Shown in pieces: positions 27,062-37,026 of a stretch of 64,000 nt of DNA. The stretch covers positions 347,183 to 411,182 of the forward strand of contig NZ_WWNE01000003.1 of NCBI RefSeq assembly GCF_009909615.1. The letters are read 5' to 3'. The stretch comes from Acidiluteibacter ferrifornacis (GTDB lineage Bacteria; Bacteroidota; Bacteroidia; Flavobacteriales_E; Vicingaceae). Numbering within the stretch: position 1 is the first letter of the stretch; the number at the start of each line of letters is the position of its first letter. The notes under the pieces were generated by a model, which worked only from the letters and a program-made list of their open reading frames with translations, made no database searches and had not been told where the DNA came from. A program made the position numbers and the translations under genes.

Positions 27062-29134
27062 TTATTTCACCTCACTTCCTATGAGGCCTTCTTTATCGGG
27101 AGATACAAAGCACAATTTGCCCGCTGCGTTTTCAGCCATCAATATCATTCCTTCACTTTCAATGCCTTTAATAGCTCGTGGAGCTAAATTGATTAGGATA
27201 GAAACTTGCTTACCCACCACTTCTTCAGGAGAATAAGATTCTGCAATTCCTGAAACCACCGTTCTTACATCAATCCCAGTATCTACTTTAAGCTTAAGAA
27301 GCTTTTTGGTTTTGGCTACTTTTTCGGCTTCCACAATCTTCCCAATTCTTATATCCATTTTAGAAAAATCCTCGAAAGTGATGGTCTCTTTTGCTGGAGA
27401 TATTTTTTTGTTCTCAGCTTCTTTCGCTTCTTTTTTCAATTTTAATTTTTCGATTTGAGCATTCACCACTTCATCTTCAACTTTTTCAAACAATAATGTC
27501 GCTGGATTCAATTGGTGATCAGCAGTCAATAAACTATTAGAGCCTAACTGACTCCAATTAAAACTCTTGATATTCAACATTTCTTGCAACTTTATAGAGG
27601 TAAACGGTAAAAATGGCTCGAAAATAATACTCAAGTTTGCGGCAATTTGAAGTGCGATGTTTAGAATAGTTTTCACTTCATTTTCATCTGTTTTAATCAA
27701 TTTCCAAGGTTCAGTTTCTGCTAAAAATTTATTTCCCAGTCGTGCTATAGCCATTGCCTCATTTTGAGCATCCCTAAATTGAAACGCTGTAAGTTTAGCA
27801 TTTACGGATTGAACCAATGTTTCCAACTGAGAAAACACCTCTTTATATTTAATTGAATCGGTTGAAGTTTCTGGCACCTTCCCTCCATAGTATTTATGAG
27901 TTAACACAACCGCCCGATTGATGAAGTTCCCAAAAATAGCTACTAGTTCTCCATTATTTCGAGCCTGAAAATCGTTCCAAGTAAATTCACTATCTTTTGT
28001 CTCAGGAGCAATACTGCATAATACATAACGCAAAACGTCTTCTTTCCCTTTAAAATCCTCCAAATATTCATGAACCCAAACTGCCCAATCTCTCGACGTA
28101 GACAATTTCCCTCCTTCTAGATTCAAAAATTCATTAGCAGGTACGTTGATTGGCAGGTTAAATCCGCCATGCTCTTTTAATAAAATAGGGAAGATAATAC
28201 AATGAAATACAATATTGTCTTTACCTATGAAATGAACCATTTCGGTCGATTCGTCTTTCCAATAATCTTCCCAGTTTTTGTTATTTTCAGTTGCCCACTG
28301 TTTAGTTGCTGAAATATATCCAATTGGAGCATCCAACCAGACATACAACACTTTTCCTTCTCCACCTTCAACAGGAACTTTAACTCCCCAATCTAAATCA
28401 CGGGTCATTGCTCTTGGCTGCAATCCATTATCAATCCATGATTTACACTGCCCAATTACTTGGTTTCTCCATATTTTAGGATCATGATGAGGATGGCCGT
28501 CTAACGTACCTTGTTCAATCCACTCTTTCAACCACTTTTCGTGTTTTTCCATTGGTAAAAACCAATGAGTGGTTTCTTTCTTAATAGGAGGCTCTCCACT
28601 TAAGGTAGATTTTGGGTTAATTAAGTCCTCCGGACTCAAAGTTGAACCACAACTCTCACATTGATCCCCATAAGCGTTTTCAAAACTACATTTTGGGCAA
28701 GTTCCTATAATATAGCGGTCTGCCAAAAACTGCTGTGCTGTTTGATCAAAATATTGTTGATTGGTTTGCTTGGTAAAGCTTCCCTTCTGATCCAACACCT
28801 TGAAAAATTCCGAAGCTGTTTGATGGTGTAGTTCAGAACTCGTTCTGTGGTAGATATCGAATTTTATCCCTAAGTCTAGAAAAGCCTTTTTGTTAATTTC
28901 GTGATACTTATCTACAATTTCTTGAGGAGAAATTCCTTCTTTTTTAGCACGAATGGTGATGGCTGCTCCATGCTCATCTGAACCACAAATCAACACCGCG
29001 TCTTCACCTTTTAATTTTAAGTACCGAGTATAAATATCAGAAGGAAGATATGCTCCAGCTATGTGTCCAATATGTAGAGGGCCATTGGCATAAGGCAAGG
29101 CTGCTGTAATTAGATGTTTTTTTGGCTTTTCCAA
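27062..29134 (-). CDS. metG: Methionyl-tRNA synthetase
   Basis: A 690-residue class I aminoacyl-tRNA synthetase charging tRNA-Met. HIGH is at residues 21-24. The zinc knuckle is Cys146, Cys149, Cys159 and Cys162 (a single CxxC...CxxC pair). The KMSKS motif appears as KLSTS in [15 protein letters not shown], an accepted variant. A C-terminal tRNA-binding (OB-fold, Arc1p-like) domain begins at [20 protein letters not shown], as in dimeric MetRS. The length is normal. The upstream gap of about 110 bases to the divergent LD-carboxypeptidase gene contains a TATCTTTG box. Confidence 0.98.
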   Translation of the reverse strand: MEKPKKHLITAALPYANGPLHIGHIAGAYLPSDIYTRYLKLKGEDAVLICGSDEHGAAITIRAKKEGISPQEIVDKYHEINKKAFLDLGIKFDIYHRTSSELHHQTASEFFKVLDQKGSFTKQTNQQYFDQTAQQFLADRYIIGTCPKCSFENAYGDQCESCGSTLSPEDLINPKSTLSGEPPIKKETTHWFLPMEKHEKWLKEWIEQGTLDGHPHHDPKIWRNQVIGQCKSWIDNGLQPRAMTRDLDWGVKVPVEGGEGKVLYVWLDAPIGYISATKQWATENNKNWEDYWKDESTEMVHFIGKDNIVFHCIIFPILLKEHGGFNLPINVPANEFLNLEGGKLSTSRDWAVWVHEYLEDFKGKEDVLRYVLCSIAPETKDSEFTWNDFQARNNGELVAIFGNFINRAVVLTHKYYGGKVPETSTDSIKYKEVFSQLETLVQSVNAKLTAFQFRDAQNEAMAIARLGNKFLAETEPWKLIKTDENEVKTILNIALQIAANLSIIFEPFLPFTSIKLQEMLNIKSFNWSQLGSNSLLTADHQLNPATLLFEKVEDEVVNAQIEKLKLKKEAKEAENKKISPAKETITFEDFSKMDIRIGKIVEAEKVAKTKKLLKLKVDTGIDVRTVVSGIAESYSPEEVVGKQVSILINLAPRAIKGIESEGMILMAENAAGKLCFVSPDKEGLIGSEVK

Positions 29135-29157
29135 AATGTATTTTTTTTAATAGGGAG

Positions 29158-29165
29158 CAAAGATA
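29158..29165 (-). promoter_or_regulatory. Putative -7 promoter box for metG
   Basis: TATCTTTG on the minus strand, 23 bases before the metG ATG. The expected -33 position reads TTT rather than TTG. Confidence 0.4.
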
Positions 29166-29223
29166 AGTTATCCCCATTGTACTTTAAAGTGAGTAAGTAG
29201 AAAACTTTGATTCCTTTGATTAT

Positions 29224-29231
29224 TATCTTTG
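29224..29231 (+). promoter_or_regulatory. Putative -7 promoter box for the LD-carboxypeptidase gene
   Basis: TATCTTTG, 47 bases before the ATG at 29279. The nearest upstream TTTG is too close (14 bases), so only the -7 element is supported. Confidence 0.35.
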
Positions 29232-29278
29232 GCTTTTAACTTTAGATGCAATTTTGCAAAAAAAACACATCATTTCAC

Positions 29279-30181
29279 ATGATTCAACCGGCTTATCTAA
29301 CTTCAGGAAATACAATAGGGATAGTATCTACCGCTCGAAAAATCTCAAGAGAGGAATTAGAACCTGCAATTGGCTTATTAGAAAGTTGGGGACTTAACGT
29401 TAAATTATCCCACCATTTATTTGAAGTAGATCATCAATTTGCAGGAACAGAAGAGCAGCGAACAGCTAGTCTGCAAGAATTTTTGGACGATGAAAATATA
29501 CATGCTATTCTTTGCGCTAGAGGTGGATATGGAACGGTACAGATTATTGATCAGTTGGATTTTTCGAAATTTAAATCTCATCCGAAATGGGTTATTGGCT
29601 ATAGTGATGTGACTACTTTGCATTGCCACATTCATCAAAATGTGGATGTAGAAACCATTCATGGGATTATGCCTATAAATTTTCCAAAGGACGGTTCCGA
29701 AAATGAATCGACAAAAACTTTAAAACAAGCACTTTTTGGTGAATTAGATCAATACGCATTTGAGTCGCAAGAATTCAATCAATTAGGAGAATGTGAAGGC
29801 GAATTAATTGGGGGTAATTTGTCAATCCTTTATAGCTTAAGTGGAACAAATTCTACGGTAAATACAGTTGGTAAAATTTTATTCTTAGAAGATTTAGATG
29901 AATATCTCTACCACATTGATCGTATGATGATGAACCTTAAAAAATCTGGTTTTCTATCTGGATTGAAAGGAATTGTTGTAGGGGGAATGTCGGATATGAA
30001 TGACAATGCAATTCCTTACGGAATGAGCGCTTTAGAAATAATTAAAAAAAGAACTTCTACATTGAATATTCCAGTAGCTTTTAATTTCCCCGCAGGGCAT
30101 TGTGAGCCCAACAAAGCACTTTACTTTGGAAGAAAATGTACTCTTAAAGTGGGAGAAAGAGAATCAATTCTAACCTTTTAA
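29279..30181 (+). CDS. LD-carboxypeptidase (peptidase family S66)
   Basis: A 300-residue serine peptidase of the LdcA/MccF family. LdcA trims the terminal D-Ala from tetrapeptide stems during murein recycling. CARGGYGT is the family's glycine-rich segment, IGYSDVTTLH contains the nucleophile Ser, GELIGGNLSIL carries the Glu region, and PAGHCEPNKALYFGR supplies the His. It has no signal peptide, consistent with a cytoplasmic recycling enzyme. I chose the ATG at 29279 (MIQPAYLTSGNTIGIVSTA); an ATG 11 codons earlier lies near the promoter box and adds a non-conserved Lys-rich piece. The stop overlaps the convergent neighbour by four bases. Confidence 0.9.
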   Translation: MIQPAYLTSGNTIGIVSTARKISREELEPAIGLLESWGLNVKLSHHLFEVDHQFAGTEEQRTASLQEFLDDENIHAILCARGGYGTVQIIDQLDFSKFKSHPKWVIGYSDVTTLHCHIHQNVDVETIHGIMPINFPKDGSENESTKTLKQALFGELDQYAFESQEFNQLGECEGELIGGNLSILYSLSGTNSTVNTVGKILFLEDLDEYLYHIDRMMMNLKKSGFLSGLKGIVVGGMSDMNDNAIPYGMSALEIIKKRTSTLNIPVAFNFPAGHCEPNKALYFGRKCTLKVGERESILTF

Positions 30182-30801
30182 AATGCTTTATATCCCTTTG
30201 GTATTCTAAACATTTCTATTGGAAGATCCGTTCTCTCTATTTTAATAACTTCCATTATCGTCACTTGTACGTTATTTATATTTGAATATTCTGCTTTTAT
30301 TGGCATTACTCCTTCTGAAAGAGGAAGTTGCAAGAATTGTTTTTCGAGAAAATTTAGTTCTGGTAATAATTGAAGCATTTTCTTGTAGAATGAAAACTCT
30401 GACGCAGAAAACCAATAATTTGATATTCGAGACAAGTTATAAGCATGGACAATCCACTTAGTAATTTCAAGTCCCAATAGACTATCTGCCTCTTCTGTTT
30501 TAAATGTGAATTCTATATTTTCTATAGGTTCATTATTTGCATTCACTACCAAATAGGTTTTACGTTCACCACTGAGGATATTAGCCACAGAATGTTTTAA
30601 GTCCAATATGATAATACTCTTGTTTTTAGCAGTTAGTTTACTCCACTCTTCCACTTTCACACTGTCTCCTTTCACATAAATATCTCGGAAAATCGTTTCC
30701 TTTCCGCGTTCTATCTTCCAAGAGATTTTCCCATTAAAACCTTCTTGCGCGACTACAGCGAAACTATTGATTACAAATAATAGAAAAAGAAAAGGTTTCA
30801 T
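30178..30801 (-). CDS. Secreted protein, possibly DUF4412-like
   Basis: A 207-residue secreted protein whose signal peptide is MKPFLFLLFVINSFAVVAQ. The mature amino end reads GKISWKIERGKETIFRDIYVKGDSVKVEEW, which resembles DUF4412-type Bacteroidota proteins (a beta-rich fold seen in cell-envelope proteins); I hold this only loosely. The frame extends to 30855, but a TTG-N19-TAATTTTG promoter at 30820-30849 and the signal peptide both support the ATG at 30801. It is divergent from yraN and convergent with the LD-carboxypeptidase gene. Function is unknown. Confidence 0.7.
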   Translation of the reverse strand: MKPFLFLLFVINSFAVVAQEGFNGKISWKIERGKETIFRDIYVKGDSVKVEEWSKLTAKNKSIIILDLKHSVANILSGERKTYLVVNANNEPIENIEFTFKTEEADSLLGLEITKWIVHAYNLSRISNYWFSASEFSFYKKMLQLLPELNFLEKQFLQLPLSEGVMPIKAEYSNINNVQVTIMEVIKIERTDLPIEMFRIPKGYKAF

Positions 30802-30819
30802 TTTAGTAAATTTAAAGTT

Positions 30820-30849
30820 CAAAATTAGAATTCTTTTGGCAGAACACAA
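30820..30849 (-). promoter_or_regulatory. Promoter of the DUF4412-like gene
   Basis: On the minus strand TTG (30849-30847), 19 bases, then TAATTTTG (30827-30820). It lies 19 bases before the ATG at 30801 and overlaps the start of divergent yraN. Confidence 0.6.
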
Positions 30850-31198
30850 TGACATAGGGGAACAAGGAGAACAGATTGCTCAACAATTATTAATTGATAA
30901 AGGCTATTCCATAGAAGCTATCAATTGGTCATTTCAAAAAGCGGAGTTAGATATCATTTGTAAGACTAAAACAGAGATAGTTTTCGTCGAGGTCAAAACA
31001 AGAACTTCTCGTTATTTTGAAAACCCCAAAGACGCCGTAACACCAAAAAAACAAAAGAATATTATACGCGCAGCCAACGCCTTTATTGAGCAGTCCAATT
31101 GCAATCTGGGGGCTCGATTTGATATTATTAGTGTGTTATTGGAAGAAGACAAAATAGAAATTGAGCACATTGAAGATGCGTTTTATCCATTATTGTGA
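30836..31198 (+). CDS. yraN: YraN family protein (UPF0102), nuclease-like
   Basis: A 120-residue protein of the YraN/UPF0102 family, which has a restriction-nuclease-like fold. GEQGEQIAQQLLIDKGY is the family opening, and AELDIICKTKTEIVFVEVKTR carries the D-(x)n-E-x-K metal-binding core. The biochemical role is unsettled in the family. I chose the TTG at 30836 (LAEHNDIGEQGE), which matches the usual short amino end; the longer frame to 30767 would overlap the divergent secreted-protein gene. Downstream there are 71 bases with no clear terminator. Confidence 0.87.
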   Translation: MAEHNDIGEQGEQIAQQLLIDKGYSIEAINWSFQKAELDIICKTKTEIVFVEVKTRTSRYFENPKDAVTPKKQKNIIRAANAFIEQSNCNLGARFDIISVLLEEDKIEIEHIEDAFYPLL

Positions 31199-31269
31199 TT
31201 GCTTACCTCATTTTGAATGAGCACAAAAGAACTGTTATAAGCCTGTTTAAGCGCTACTGTTTTTTACTG

Positions 31270-31875
31270 CTATACAAAATACAGCTGAATCAAAAAACCA
31301 ACTAAAAATCCGGTGTAAATTTCAATTGGTTGATGTGCTTTTAGTATTAATCTAGCAATACCAACAAATCCACTAATAAGAATAAATGCAGAAATGATCG
31401 AAGTTAGGTCTACTTGAGTTTTCAATGAAAGAACGAGAATCATTCCAATTAATCCTCCTAACCCTAGCAAGTGGGCGCTGATTTTAAAATTAATAAAAGA
31501 AGCTAAGAATAGGATAAAAATCGAAACTGCTGCTCCTAATGTAAAGTCTAAAATAATGGAGGAAATATTCAATTTAACAAAAAGCCAAACCGAGGTCAGA
31601 TACATAATGGTTGTAAAAAAATACGGCCATTTTCGCTCTTTGCACGTCTCCATTTGAAGACTTTTAATGGCTCCTCTTCGCTTTAGCAGCAAACTGAATA
31701 TCAATGGAAAAATGAATGTATTTAAAAATAAAAAACCAAGGACTATAACTTTTAACAGAAAAGGATAACGGTAATTAAAGTATGTAGGACTACTGAAAAT
31801 AATAGCCATACCTAAAACAGGCATGAAAAGAGGATGAAATAGTTTGGACAGAAAATTAGCTAGTCGAATCGACAT
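31270..31875 (-). CDS. PAP2-like integral membrane protein
   Basis: A 201-residue protein with about six hydrophobic helices covering nearly its whole length. The segment VGIARLILKAHQPIEIYTGFLVGF resembles the last conserved motif of PAP2 (type 2 phosphatidic acid phosphatase) proteins (R-x5-H). The first two PAP2 motifs (KX6RP and PSGH) are not recognisable, so phosphatase activity is doubtful. It starts four bases after the rpoN stop, in the same direction, and probably shares its transcript. Membrane location is firm; function is inferred weakly. Confidence 0.7.
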   Translation of the reverse strand: MSIRLANFLSKLFHPLFMPVLGMAIIFSSPTYFNYRYPFLLKVIVLGFLFLNTFIFPLIFSLLLKRRGAIKSLQMETCKERKWPYFFTTIMYLTSVWLFVKLNISSIILDFTLGAAVSIFILFLASFINFKISAHLLGLGGLIGMILVLSLKTQVDLTSIISAFILISGFVGIARLILKAHQPIEIYTGFLVGFLIQLYFV

Positions 31876-31879
31876 TTAA

Positions 31880-33334
31880 TTATAGTTCTTTTCTTAATCT
31901 AGCAACTGGAATCCCTAATTGTTCACGGTATTTTGCTACTGTTCTTCTAGCAATATTGTATCCCTTATCTCTTAATAGTTGCGAAAGCTTTTCGTCAGTA
32001 ATTGGTTTTTTCTTGCTTTCAGCATCTACAAAATCTTGCAAAATTTTCTTCACCTCTCTTGTACTTACCTCTTCTCCACTATCAGTAGACAATGATTCTG
32101 AAAAGAAGGACTTCAAAAGGAAAGTGCCATAAGGAGTACTCACATATTTACTATTTACCACTCTAGAAACAGTGGATATGTCTAAATGAACCATATCGGC
32201 TATATCCTTCAAAATCATCGGACGAAGATTGGTTTCGTCTCCATCTAAAAAATAAGCTTTCTGATATTCAGCAATCGCTTCCATCGTATTGATTAGCGTA
32301 CCTTGACGTTGTTTAATCGCATCAATGAACCATTTTGCGCTGTCTAACTTTTGCTTTACAAACATTAATGCCTCCTTTTGTGATTTATCCGTCTTTTTGG
32401 ATTCAGAATAGGTTTGCATCATGTTTTTATACTCTCTACTTACTTTTAATTCGGGAGCATTTCTACCATTTAGTGTAATCTCGATGTTTCCATCCTTAAT
32501 TACCATATTAAAGTCTGGCACTACTACCTGAACACTTTTTGCGGATTCATTCATAGAGTTTCCAGGCTTAGGATTTAATCGTAAAATTTCCTCAATTGCC
32601 GCCTTTAAGTCCTCGTCTGAAATCTCTACATTCTTCTTGATTTTATCGTAATGTTTTTTGGTGAATTCTTCAAAGTATTCTTCTAAAATATGAGTGGCAA
32701 AAACAATCGAAAGTTTGTTTCTATCTTTTCTATGAATTTGAATCAACAAACACTCTTGTAAATCACGAGCGCCCACTCCGGCAGGATCCAATTGCTGTAT
32801 TATTCGAAGAACTTTAAGCAGTTCTTCTTCTGTAGTCATAATATTTTGAGTGAAAGCTAAATCATCTTCGATGGCTGATAGTTCTCTTCTTAAATAGCCG
32901 GAATCGTCTAGGCTACCTATTAGGTGCTGTCCAATTTTAAACTCAGCATCACTCAGATTTTGCAATGATAATTGATTTTCTAATCGTTCATGAAATGTTT
33001 TTCCACCGCTTAGAGGTATTTGTCTTTCTTCATCATCCTTACTGTGATTGGAAATATTGTATTTGTAATCAGGAGTTCCGTCATCATCCATATAGTCAGA
33101 AAAGTCGAAGTCTTCTTGTGCTTCTGTCGCATCATCTCTTTCTTCGTAATCTTCTTCTTTCTCCTCGAATTCCTCATCATTTTCCTTCCCTTCATCCAAT
33201 GCCGGATTGATTTCTAACTCTTCCTTGATTCTCTGCTCCAAAGAAACAGTAGGCAATTGAAGCAGCTTCATCAGCTGAATTTGCTGAGGAGATAGCTTCT
33301 GAAGCATCTTTTGTTGTAACGACTGCTTTAACAT
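31880..33334 (-). CDS. rpoN: RNA polymerase sigma-54 factor
   Basis: A 484-residue alternative sigma factor that needs AAA+ activators to open promoters at -24/-12. Region I is the glutamine-rich start (LKQSLQQKMLQKLSPQQIQLMKLLQLP). Region II is a strongly acidic linker at about residues 45-90. The core-binding and helix-turn-helix segments follow, and the RpoN box ARRTVAKYRE is at residues 462-471, close to the C-terminus. It lies downstream of asnS with a 42-base gap. No activator is encoded in this window. Confidence 0.98.
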   Translation of the reverse strand: MLKQSLQQKMLQKLSPQQIQLMKLLQLPTVSLEQRIKEELEINPALDEGKENDEEFEEKEEDYEERDDATEAQEDFDFSDYMDDDGTPDYKYNISNHSKDDEERQIPLSGGKTFHERLENQLSLQNLSDAEFKIGQHLIGSLDDSGYLRRELSAIEDDLAFTQNIMTTEEELLKVLRIIQQLDPAGVGARDLQECLLIQIHRKDRNKLSIVFATHILEEYFEEFTKKHYDKIKKNVEISDEDLKAAIEEILRLNPKPGNSMNESAKSVQVVVPDFNMVIKDGNIEITLNGRNAPELKVSREYKNMMQTYSESKKTDKSQKEALMFVKQKLDSAKWFIDAIKQRQGTLINTMEAIAEYQKAYFLDGDETNLRPMILKDIADMVHLDISTVSRVVNSKYVSTPYGTFLLKSFFSESLSTDSGEEVSTREVKKILQDFVDAESKKKPITDEKLSQLLRDKGYNIARRTVAKYREQLGIPVARLRKEL

Positions 33335-33376
33335 ATTTCCAAAGTTGAAAGGTTGGAACTAAATTTAACTAATTTT

Positions 33377-34819
33377 TTAAAACTCTGCACTCTTCGGTGT
33401 TCTAGGAAATGGAATTACATCACGTATATTTCCCATACCTGTTACAAATTGTACTAATCGCTCAAAACCTAACCCAAATCCACTGTGTGGAGCAGTTCCA
33501 AACTTACGCAACTCCAAATACCACCAAAGTTCGTCCGCTTCTATGTGCATTTCCTCCATTCGTTTCACAAGCAGATCTAATCGCTCTTCACGCTGAGAAC
33601 CTCCAACCATTTCTCCAATTCCTGGGAAAAGGATGTCCATAGCTCTAACCGTTTTTCCATCTTCATTTTGACGCATATAGAATGCCTTAATTTCTTTCGG
33701 GTAATCGGTTAAAACTACTGGTTTCTTGAAATGCTTTTCCACTAAATATCTTTCATGCTCCGACTGTAAATCTGTTCCAAATCCTTCTACAGGATATTGA
33801 AATTTTTTCTTTTTGTTTGGTTTAGAATTTCTTAAAATTTCAATGGCTTCTGTGTAAGTTAAACGCTCAAAATCGTTATCCACCACAAATTTCAATTTTT
33901 CAATTAAATTCATTGGTTGACGATCTTCGGCCTTTTTGTTTTTTTCTTCTTCTATGATTCTATTTTCGAGATAAACCAAATCATCATGACAATTCTCTAA
34001 AGTGTATGCAATCAAATATTTCATGAAGTCTTCAGCTAAATCAATGTTATCCTCCAATTCATTAAAGGCTACCTCAGGTTCAATCATCCAAAATTCAGCT
34101 AAATGCCTTGTGGTATTTGAATTTTCTGCCCTAAAAGTTGGTCCAAACGTGTAGACCTTTCCCAAAGCCATTGCAGCCGCTTCTGCTTCCAGCTGCCCAG
34201 AAACTGTTAAGTTTGTTAACTTACCAAAAAAGTCCTTTTTGTAATCAATCTCACCTTCTTCTGTTAAGGGTGGATTTTTCTTATCTAAGGTAGAAACGTT
34301 GAATGTTTCACCAGCTCCCTCAGCATCAGAACCAGTAATAATAGGAGTGTGGATATTGTAAAATCCACGGCTATTAAAGAAGTTGTGTACTGCAAAAATT
34401 AAGGTATGCCTGATTCTACTAACAGCACTAAATGTACTCGTTCTAAATCTTAAATGAGCATTTTCTCTCAAGAACTCTAATGAATGTTTCTTTGGTTGCA
34501 ATGGATATTCATTGGCATCGGCTTCACCTAATACTTCAATACTTGACGCCTCCAATTCATACTTTTGCCCACTACCTTGAGATTCTACTAATTTTCCTAT
34601 GGCTTTGATGCAAGATCCAGTAGTTACTTTGTCTACTACAGCTTCGCCCATTTTTTCTAAATCAACCACAATTTGGAGGTTGTGGGGTGTAGAGCCATCA
34701 TTAACAGCGATAAACGCTACATTCTTACTCCCTCTTTTTGTTCTCACCCAAGCACTTATACTTACTTCGATGTCTTTCTCTGTGCTGTTTAAAAGTGCCT
34801 TTACTGTTTGACGTGCCAT
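33377..34819 (-). CDS. asnS: Asparaginyl-tRNA synthetase
   Basis: A 480-residue class IIb aminoacyl-tRNA synthetase. An N-terminal OB-fold anticodon-binding domain (about residues 10-110; [23 protein letters not shown]) precedes the catalytic core. Motif 2 is recognisable in [25 protein letters not shown]. Motif 3 is [29 protein letters not shown]. Asn rather than Asp specificity is supported by the length and by the continuous core without the GAD insertion of bacterial AspRS. Codon-matched tRNA-Asn is also encoded in this window. The gap upstream to the efflux operon holds no exact TAnnTTTG box. Confidence 0.97.
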   Translation of the reverse strand: MARQTVKALLNSTEKDIEVSISAWVRTKRGSKNVAFIAVNDGSTPHNLQIVVDLEKMGEAVVDKVTTGSCIKAIGKLVESQGSGQKYELEASSIEVLGEADANEYPLQPKKHSLEFLRENAHLRFRTSTFSAVSRIRHTLIFAVHNFFNSRGFYNIHTPIITGSDAEGAGETFNVSTLDKKNPPLTEEGEIDYKKDFFGKLTNLTVSGQLEAEAAAMALGKVYTFGPTFRAENSNTTRHLAEFWMIEPEVAFNELEDNIDLAEDFMKYLIAYTLENCHDDLVYLENRIIEEEKNKKAEDRQPMNLIEKLKFVVDNDFERLTYTEAIEILRNSKPNKKKKFQYPVEGFGTDLQSEHERYLVEKHFKKPVVLTDYPKEIKAFYMRQNEDGKTVRAMDILFPGIGEMVGGSQREERLDLLVKRMEEMHIEADELWWYLELRKFGTAPHSGFGLGFERLVQFVTGMGNIRDVIPFPRTPKSAEF

Positions 34820-34977
34820 TCAATTATCTGATTAAAAATTATTGAGATTCAAAATGCTTCAATTCTAACGAATAGAACCGCAAAGGAACGTTTTTTTGAT
34901 GAAATTTTGAATGAAAATTCTCAGGATAACTTTCCTTGTAATGCCTTAAAAAATGTGAAATAAAATAAAATGTTGCT

Positions 34978-35015
34978 ACATTGGAAACATTATTAACAAA
35001 AAACGTTTCCGATGT
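34978..35015. promoter_or_regulatory. Inverted repeat at the head of the efflux operon, candidate TetR operator
   Basis: ACATTGGAAAC (34978-34988) and GTTTCCGATGT (35005-35015) are inverted copies matching at 10 of 11 positions, separated by 16 bases. The right arm overlaps the place where a -33 element would sit relative to the TACGTTTG box at 35029-35036. This position suits an autoregulatory operator, but binding is inferred. Confidence 0.55.
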
Positions 35016-35028
35016 TCATTTTGTTTCT

Positions 35029-35036
35029 TACGTTTG
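35029..35036 (+). promoter_or_regulatory. Possible -7 box for the tetR-tolC-hlyD-acrB operon
   Basis: TACGTTTG matches TAnnTTTG and ends four bases before the chosen GTG start. Transcription from it would give an almost leaderless mRNA, so either the box is fortuitous or the start is further in. Confidence 0.35.
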
Positions 35037-35040
35037 CATC

Positions 35041-35658
35041 GTGAAAAATTTAACTACAGAAAATAAACTTTTCGATAGTATCAAAGACTTATTCTTGAAG
35101 TATGGAATTAAGAGTCTTACCATGGATGATATTGCTCGTCAGTTGGGAATATCAAAAAAGACACTTTACATTTCTTTCGCCAATAAACGAGATTTAGTAA
35201 AGAAAGTAATAGAGTATCAAATTAGCTCGGTACAGTGTGATGTGGAAAATGAGTGTATTGAGGGAGAAAATGCCATTGATGAATTAATGGGGATCGGGCG
35301 TAAAGTAAATGAAGGTCTTTCGGATGCGCACCCTTCCATTATGTATGATATTCAGAAATATTACCCCCAAGCTTGGAAAGTATTAATGGAACATAAAGAA
35401 GAATTTGTGTTCAATAAAATGTTAATGAACCTGAAGCGTGGAATAGAAGAGGGGTTGTATAGAGATAACCTCAACCCAGAAGTTTTAACCAAAGCCTACA
35501 TGGTGATGACAGAAGCAATGATGTCTAATCAATTAGCGCTACCGGGGAAATTTAATTTTCAAGAATTGCACCTGGAATTAATGCGTTATCACATCAGAGG
35601 CATCGCCAATGGGAAAGGAAGGGAATACTTAAAACAGAAATTTAAAGAAGACAATTAA
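35041..35658 (+). CDS. TetR/AcrR family transcriptional regulator
   Basis: A DNA-binding repressor of about 205 residues. The N-terminal helix-turn-helix is complete (KDLFLKYGIKSLTMDDIARQLGISKKTLYISFANKRDLVKKVIE, the TetR_N signature). The ligand-binding C-terminal half is diverged, as usual. It is the first gene of a four-gene run with TolC, HlyD and RND genes, spaced by 12, 3 and 3 bases, so it most likely controls that pump and itself. The start GTG at 35041 is my choice; the frame extends to a TTG at 34981, but that part lies across the inverted repeat. Confidence 0.88.
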   Translation: MKNLTTENKLFDSIKDLFLKYGIKSLTMDDIARQLGISKKTLYISFANKRDLVKKVIEYQISSVQCDVENECIEGENAIDELMGIGRKVNEGLSDAHPSIMYDIQKYYPQAWKVLMEHKEEFVFNKMLMNLKRGIEEGLYRDNLNPEVLTKAYMVMTEAMMSNQLALPGKFNFQELHLELMRYHIRGIANGKGREYLKQKFKEDN

Positions 35659-35670
35659 TAACTATTAATC

Positions 35671-37023
35671 ATGAAGAAGCTGAATAAGCTCATTACATTG
35701 TCTCTGTTTTCTTGCTTGTTTGCAACAGCAATTGCACAAGACAGCACACAGACATTTCAATTCACGCTGAAGCAAGCGCAAGACTATGCCGTCTTAAATA
35801 GCTATCAAACTCGAACTGCCACCTTGGATGTAGAGAAATCAGAAAAGAAAGTGTGGGAAACTACAGCAATTGGTCTACCACAAATTTCTGCTAGTGCGGG
35901 TTATACGTATAACATTAAACTCCCCGTTCAGTTAGTACCAGGAGATGCCTTCCCAGGTGGGCAGCCAGGAACTTTTCAAGAGTTGACCTTTGGAACAGAA
36001 CAAAGTATGAGTGCAGCAATCAATGTAAATCAATTGATTTTTGATGGAAGCTACATTGTAGGACTGCAAGCAGCTAAAGTGTATAAAGAAATTTCAATCA
36101 ATGACCAAGCAAAATCAGCAATTGAAATTAAAGATATAGTAACTCAAGCATATGGTGGAGTTCTAGTTGCCGAGCGAAATAAATCCATTCTGAAAGAAAA
36201 TCTCTCTAACATAGATAAGATTGTTTCTGATAATAAAGCATTGTATGAAAATGGATTCGTGGCTGAACAAGACTACGACCAATTGCAACTATTGCGTTCA
36301 CAAACTAAAAGTGCATATGACAATGCAGAACGTCAAGTTCAGATTTCAAAGAATCTACTTAAGTTTTCAATGGGTATTGAAATTGCCAATACTATTGAAT
36401 TAACTGAATCATTGGATGAAATCGTTAATGAAGTTGACGCAGAAGGTTTGGCCTCTTCTACCTTTAATATTGAATCACATATCGACTATCGAATTATAGA
36501 GAATCAAGAAAGAGCTTCTTTGCTTCTGGTAAAACAGGAAAAGTCCGCTTTTTTACCTCGTTTGTCTGCTACTTATAGCTTTCAGGAGAATTCCTTTAGT
36601 AACGAATTTAATTTCTTTTCAGATGCCCCATGGTTTAACGCTCAGTATGTTGGCTTAAACCTTTCTGTCCCCATCTTTAGTAGTGGTATGAGACTGGCGA
36701 AAGTAAAACAAGCTCAATTGGACTTTGAGAAGGTTACTTTAGCCAAAAAGCAAGTTTCTGAGAACCTAAAAATGGGTTTAATAACAAGCCGATCTGATTA
36801 TACCTATGCACTTGATCAGTACAACTCACAGAAAGCAAATATGGAATTGGCAAACCGAATTTTTACCAAAGAACAAATTAAATATCAAGAAGGAATTTCC
36901 TCGAGTTTAGAATTAACTCAAGCAAACAATCAATTATTGTCGACACAAGGCGACTACCTAAATTCAATTTTACAACTCATTTCAGCGAAATCTAAATTAG
37001 ATAAGGCGTTAAATAACTATTAA
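35671..37023 (+). CDS. TolC family outer-membrane efflux protein
   Basis: A 450-residue outer-membrane channel with signal peptide MKKLNKLITLSLFSCLFATAIAQ. Two OEP repeats fold as coiled coils plus beta-strands: the first covers about residues 30-240 and the second about 260-450 (LNLSVPIFSSGMRLAKVKQAQLDFEK is typical). It provides the exit duct for the adaptor and RND pump encoded directly downstream. The export substrate is unknown; its regulator is the TetR gene 12 bases upstream. Confidence 0.93.
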   Translation: MKKLNKLITLSLFSCLFATAIAQDSTQTFQFTLKQAQDYAVLNSYQTRTATLDVEKSEKKVWETTAIGLPQISASAGYTYNIKLPVQLVPGDAFPGGQPGTFQELTFGTEQSMSAAINVNQLIFDGSYIVGLQAAKVYKEISINDQAKSAIEIKDIVTQAYGGVLVAERNKSILKENLSNIDKIVSDNKALYENGFVAEQDYDQLQLLRSQTKSAYDNAERQVQISKNLLKFSMGIEIANTIELTESLDEIVNEVDAEGLASSTFNIESHIDYRIIENQERASLLLVKQEKSAFLPRLSATYSFQENSFSNEFNFFSDAPWFNAQYVGLNLSVPIFSSGMRLAKVKQAQLDFEKVTLAKKQVSENLKMGLITSRSDYTYALDQYNSQKANMELANRIFTKEQIKYQEGISSSLELTQANNQLLSTQGDYLNSILQLISAKSKLDKALNNY

Positions 37024-37026
37024 ACA

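Noticed and set aside
33010-33217. Three overlapping small frames within rpoN
   Set aside because: They arise from the acidic GAA/GAT-rich linker of sigma-54, which yields low-complexity frames on both strands.
34981-35040. Longer amino end for the TetR protein starting at TTG 34981
   Set aside because: This stretch overlaps the inverted repeat and candidate promoter and encodes no part of the TetR_N domain.
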